The notes beneath the pieces were generated by a model. The model saw only the letters and a program-made list of their open reading frames with translations. It did not search any database and was not told the origin of the DNA. The position numbers were made by a program, and so were the translations under genes. 64,000 nt of DNA from JAWKIW01 sp046331175 (lineage in GTDB: Bacteria > Actinomycetota > Acidimicrobiia > Acidimicrobiales > Acidimicrobilacustridaceae). Positions 60,951-64,000 of this stretch are shown piece after piece (the stretch's first letter is position 1; the number at the start of each line of letters is the position of its first letter). Location of the stretch: assembly GCA_046331175.1 (NCBI GenBank), contig JAXLRI010000003.1:558001-622000 (forward strand), given 5' to 3'.

Positions 60951-61567
60951 GAGCCGGGCTCCGAGCCGGCCGCCGCCTCGCCGTCACCGCGGTCGGCCTG
61001 GGCCACGCGGGCGAGCAGCCGGTCGCGGACCGAGTCCCCCGCGGTCCGTGCCTTGTCGCCCTCGATCCGCCACCCCTTGCGGGACGAGTACAGGAGGGCG
61101 GGCGCGTCGAGGCGGCCCTCGCCCACCGCGGTGACCCGGGCGAAGACGAGCTCGTGGTCGAGGGGCAGGGGCGCGAACCCGTCGTGGCCGCCCAGCGCCG
61201 CCACCCGGTCGACGACCTCGCAGCGCAGCCAGGCGATCGACCCCACGACGTACGGGGTGCCGTCGGGGGCCGTGGCGAGGTGCTCGTCGGCCACGTACTT
61301 GAACCGGTGACCCGGGTAGGAGAAGTACTGCCCCGCCTCCACCTGGTCACCGGCGAGCAGCGACACGCTGAACCACCCGGCCCCGACGATCAGCGGGTGG
61401 GTGTCGTGGCGGGGTGACACCGACGCCAGGACCAGTGGCTCGTCGAAGGAGACCTGGCTCACCCAGTGCGAGCAGTACGCCCGGGTGAGGCCGCCGTGGG
61501 TGGCGGCGACGACCTGGACGCCCTCCACCAGGCGTCCGAGGCAGCGCTTGAGGTCGCGATCGATCAC
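60947..61567 (-). CDS. Flavin reductase-like (FMN-binding) protein
   Basis: 206 aa. VQVVAATHGGLTRAYCSHWVSQVSFDEPLVLASVSPRHDTHPLI is the flavin_reduct domain; FSVSLLAGDQVEAGQYFSYPG and WLRCEVVDRV follow. These bind FMN and serve oxygenases or act as NAD(P)H:flavin oxidoreductases; with F420 made in this organism, an F420-related role is possible but unproven. GTG at 61567. Confidence 0.88.
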   Translation of the reverse strand: MIDRDLKRCLGRLVEGVQVVAATHGGLTRAYCSHWVSQVSFDEPLVLASVSPRHDTHPLIVGAGWFSVSLLAGDQVEAGQYFSYPGHRFKYVADEHLATAPDGTPYVVGSIAWLRCEVVDRVAALGGHDGFAPLPLDHELVFARVTAVGEGRLDAPALLYSSRKGWRIEGDKARTAGDSVRDRLLARVAQADRGDGEAAAGSEPGS

Positions 61568-61665
61568 GGCCGGGATCGTAGAGGCCGCTGCTGTGCCGCA
61601 CGGTGCCCAGGCCCGTCGCCGCTCGCCACCCGGACGGGAGCGGTCGGACCGACGGCGGGCGCCGG

Positions 61666-62451
61666 TCAGTTCAGCCGGGCCCGCAGCCGGTGGGCCGAGG
61701 CGGCGTAGCCGGCTCCCAGCTCGCCGCCCACCTGGCCGGCGAGATCGTCGTACTGGCGGGCGGCCTCGGTGAGGTGGCCGGTGGCGGCGAGCACGGCCGC
61801 CAGGTCGGCCCGGTCCTCGGCCCCGGCGTCGGGCAGCAGGGTCCGCAACCGGAGCACCCAGGTGAGCGCGGCGCGGTCGTGGCCGGCCTGGAAGATCGAG
61901 CGCAGGTTCGCCAGCATCCGGCTGAGGACCGTGGGCGCCTCGACCGGCTGCAGGTAGCTCGGGTCGAACGGGGCCTCGTCGCCCTGGATCGCTCGGAACC
62001 GGGTGGCGCAGCCGGCCTCGTCGAGGAGCGCCCCGCCGGCGAAGGGGTCGACGAACGTGGCCGGGTCGACGCGGTCGCGCAGGAGGAAGTGGCCCGGCAT
62101 CGACACCGGGGCCAGCGGCACGCCGATCCGTCGGCCGACCGCGAGGGTGAGCACCGAGAGGGTGATGGGGATGCCGAGCCGCCGATCGATGACGTCGTTG
62201 AGGTACGAGTTGCGCGGGTCGTAGTACGCGCAGCGGTTCCCGCGGAAGCCGAGCTCGACGAAGAGGTGGTCGACCAGGGCGTCGAGGGTGGGTGCCGGGC
62301 AGCCGGCGGCCAGGTCGTCGATCCGGGCCAGCTCGGCGTCGACGTCGAGGCCGGGGTGGGCGTGAGCGGCGATGAGCAGGGCCGCCTCGTCCAGCGCGAC
62401 GCCCGCCGGCGGACCACCGACCAGGTCGGCGAAGCGCTGGGTCGGCTCCAT
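61666..62451 (-). CDS. SirB1/transglutaminase-like family protein
   Basis: 261 aa. DALVDHLFVELGFRGNRCAYYDPRNSYLNDVIDRRLGIPITLSVLTLAVGRRIGVPLAPVSMPGHFLLR is the SirB1 N-terminal domain (PF13369), with TPR-like helices in the last 80 residues. The Cys and His of true transglutaminases are only partly kept (NRCAYY, MPGHFLLR). ATG at 62451. It diverges from the acyl-CoA ligase. Confidence 0.9.
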   Translation of the reverse strand: MEPTQRFADLVGGPPAGVALDEAALLIAAHAHPGLDVDAELARIDDLAAGCPAPTLDALVDHLFVELGFRGNRCAYYDPRNSYLNDVIDRRLGIPITLSVLTLAVGRRIGVPLAPVSMPGHFLLRDRVDPATFVDPFAGGALLDEAGCATRFRAIQGDEAPFDPSYLQPVEAPTVLSRMLANLRSIFQAGHDRAALTWVLRLRTLLPDAGAEDRADLAAVLAATGHLTEAARQYDDLAGQVGGELGAGYAASAHRLRARLN

Positions 62452-62586
62452 GGGGGCCGAGGGTACTGGGGCCGGGCCCGTCCGGGACGTCCACCCGCTC
62501 CCGGCGGCCGGTGCGGCCGATGGCGGCGAGTAACGTCGGCCCCGCTCGGGTCGAGGTCCGCCCGGGCGGACACCAGGGGGGTGCTC

Positions 62587-64000
62587 GTGTTCCCAGCCGA
62601 CTTCGCGGCGTCGACGCCGGACAAGGCCGCCTACGTGATGGCGGGGACGGGCGAGGCGGTCAGCTACGCCGAGCTCGACGCCGACGCCATGCGCATCGCC
62701 CAGCTCTTCCGCTCGATCGGGCTGCAGGTCGGTGATCACGTGGCCTTCTGCCTCGAGAACCACCCGGCCTTCTACAAGCTCGCTTGGGGCGCCACCTACG
62801 CCGGCCTCTACTTCACCGCCATCAGCTCGCGGCTGACGGCCGAGGAGACCGAGTACATCGTCAACGACTGCGGGGCCCAGGCCTTCGTCACCTCGGCCTA
62901 CAAGCGCGACGTCGCCGCTGAGATCGCCGACCGCATCCCTGAGGTGAAGCTGCGGCTCATGGTCGACGGCGTGGTCGACGGCTACGAACCCTTCGAGGCG
63001 GCCGTGGCCGCCCAGCCCGCCGAGCCGCTGCCCGAACCGCGGATCGCCGGCAAGGACATGCTCTACTCGTCGGGCACCACCGGCCGCCCCAAGGGCGTGA
63101 AGCCCAGCTTCCCCTCCGATCCGCTCGACACCCCGACGGCGGTCACCGGCCTGGGCATGCTGCTGCTCGGCTACACCGACCAGATGGTGTACCTGTCGCC
63201 GGCGCCGCTGTACCACGCCGCGCCCCTGCGCTTCTCGATGTCGGTGCACCAGGTGGGCGGCACGGTGGTGGTCATGGAGCACTTCGACCCCGAGACGTTC
63301 CTCGAGCTCGCGCAGCGCTTCGGGGTCACCCACACCCAGGTCGTGCCCACGATGTTCGTGCGGCTGCTCAAGCTCCCCGACGACGTCCGGGCGCGCTACG
63401 ACGTGTCGAGCCTGCAGATGGCCGTGCACGCCGCGGCTCCGTGCCCGGTGGCGGTCAAGGAGCAGATGATCGAGTGGTGGGGCCCGATCATCCACGAGTA
63501 CTACGCCGGCACCGAGGGCAACGGGTTCGTGTACACCGACTCGCTGGGCTGGCTCGACCACCGCGGCTCGGTGGGCAAGGCGCTGGTGGGTGTGATCCAC
63601 ATCGTCGACGAGGAGGGCAAGGAGGTCCCCGTCGGCGAGGAGGGCACCGTCTACTTCGAGAGCGAGGCCGACTTCGAGTACCACAACGACCCGGAGAAGA
63701 CCGCTGCCTCCCGCCTCGGCAACGGCTGGAGCACGCTCGGCGACGTCGGTCGGCTCGACGAGGACGGCTACCTCTACCTCACCGATCGCAAGGCCTACAT
63801 GATCATCACCGGCGGGGTGAACGTGTACCCCCAGGAGGCCGAGAACGTCCTCGCCATGCACCCGGCGGTGTTCGACGTGGCCGTCATCGGCGTGCCCAAC
63901 GAGGACTTCGGCGAGGAGGTCAAGGCCGTCGTCCAGCTGCAGGACGGCCAGGAGCCGAGCCCCGAGCTCGAGCGGGAGCTGATCGCCTACTGCCGCGAGC
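62587..64000 (+). CDS. Acyl-CoA synthetase (AMP-forming), cut by the window end
   Basis: At least 471 aa. YSSGTTGRPKGV is the P-loop of the ANL superfamily; YYAGTEGNGFVY and GDVGRLDEDGYLYLTDRKAYMIITGGVNVYPQEAEN are the AMP- and hinge-region motifs, typical of fatty-acid-CoA ligases (FadD). GTG at 62587 follows a G-rich site; GTG at 62581 is another choice. The final catalytic-lysine region lies beyond the window. Sits beside beta-oxidation genes. Confidence 0.93.
   Translation, partial: MFPADFAASTPDKAAYVMAGTGEAVSYAELDADAMRIAQLFRSIGLQVGDHVAFCLENHPAFYKLAWGATYAGLYFTAISSRLTAEETEYIVNDCGAQAFVTSAYKRDVAAEIADRIPEVKLRLMVDGVVDGYEPFEAAVAAQPAEPLPEPRIAGKDMLYSSGTTGRPKGVKPSFPSDPLDTPTAVTGLGMLLLGYTDQMVYLSPAPLYHAAPLRFSMSVHQVGGTVVVMEHFDPETFLELAQRFGVTHTQVVPTMFVRLLKLPDDVRARYDVSSLQMAVHAAAPCPVAVKEQMIEWWGPIIHEYYAGTEGNGFVYTDSLGWLDHRGSVGKALVGVIHIVDEEGKEVPVGEEGTVYFESEADFEYHNDPEKTAASRLGNGWSTLGDVGRLDEDGYLYLTDRKAYMIITGGVNVYPQEAENVLAMHPAVFDVAVIGVPNEDFGEEVKAVVQLQDGQEPSPELERELIAYCRE

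Noticed and set aside
1..64000. CRISPR array, transposon or prophage
   Set aside because: No regularly spaced direct repeats, transposase, integrase or phage structural genes were seen; the holin-like protein at 22324-22824 has no phage neighbours.

Overview
The window comes from a very GC-rich actinobacterium. It combines a complete Pup-proteasome locus (pafA, prcA, prcB, pup, dop, ARC/Mpa ATPase, pafB, pafC), a fused FbiC for cofactor F420, a MarP-type protease, many GTG/TTG starts and tight 4-nt stop/start overlaps. The gene content fits Acidimicrobiia best, but that placement is inference from content, not from a marker phylogeny. No rRNA, tRNA, CRISPR array, transposase or prophage was found; the window is chromosomal backbone with a few accessory cassettes.

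Region 1 (1-17.0 kb) is the Pup-proteasome locus, read almost entirely on the minus strand: ARC (16923) - six-gene cassette - dop - pup - endonuclease VII remnant - prcB - prcA - pafA - pafB - pafC - lepB. Pup ends directly in Gly-Gly-Glu, so Dop is needed here as a depupylase rather than a deamidase. ARC ends in the GQYL proteasome-docking tail. The most unusual part is the cassette at 8.3-15.0 kb between arc and dop: HPr-kinase-like/PqqD-like protein, PAPS sulfotransferase, a JmjC-like protein that has lost its metal ligands, a small Tat-exported Asn-rich protein, an intact JmjC oxygenase, and a membrane-anchored protein. The order and 4-nt overlaps suggest a protein-modification system acting on the small exported protein, and this is the best candidate for an undescribed system.

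Region 2 (17.2-28.8 kb) holds a ferredoxin and a YqgE/AlgH protein on the plus strand, then a minus-strand set: MarP-like protease, TrmI, TtuA-like thiolase and its TtuB-like sulfur carrier (a tRNA T-loop modification operon), four small membrane or basic proteins, a Lon-substrate-domain protein, a PBP4-type carboxypeptidase, a split NDP-forming acyl-CoA synthetase, and a plus-strand GH84 O-GlcNAcase-like hydrolase.

Region 3 (28.8-41.9 kb) carries a TetR regulator, a FIST-domain sensor, transketolase-transaldolase-phosphogluconolactonase (pentose phosphate, without zwf/opcA), an M50 protease, FbiC, a LOG-family protein and an FAD-linked oxidase.

Region 4 (41.9-64.0 kb) starts with a three-gene cassette: Cys-cluster protein, McrB-like AAA+ ATPase and a possible McrC/DUF2357-like partner. 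A sedolisin lipoprotein, TypA, a GH13 glucosidase, TauE/SafE, RNase D, rhodanese, SixA, MobA, an S1P-lyase-like decarboxylase, a secreted protein, a perfect 22-bp inverted repeat, DUF3151, an alpha/beta hydrolase, phosphoglycerate-mutase-like and acyl-CoA dehydrogenase genes, a flavin reductase, a SirB1-like protein and a truncated acyl-CoA ligase follow. No gene-free stretch exceeds about 300 bases; the longest is 16924-17214.
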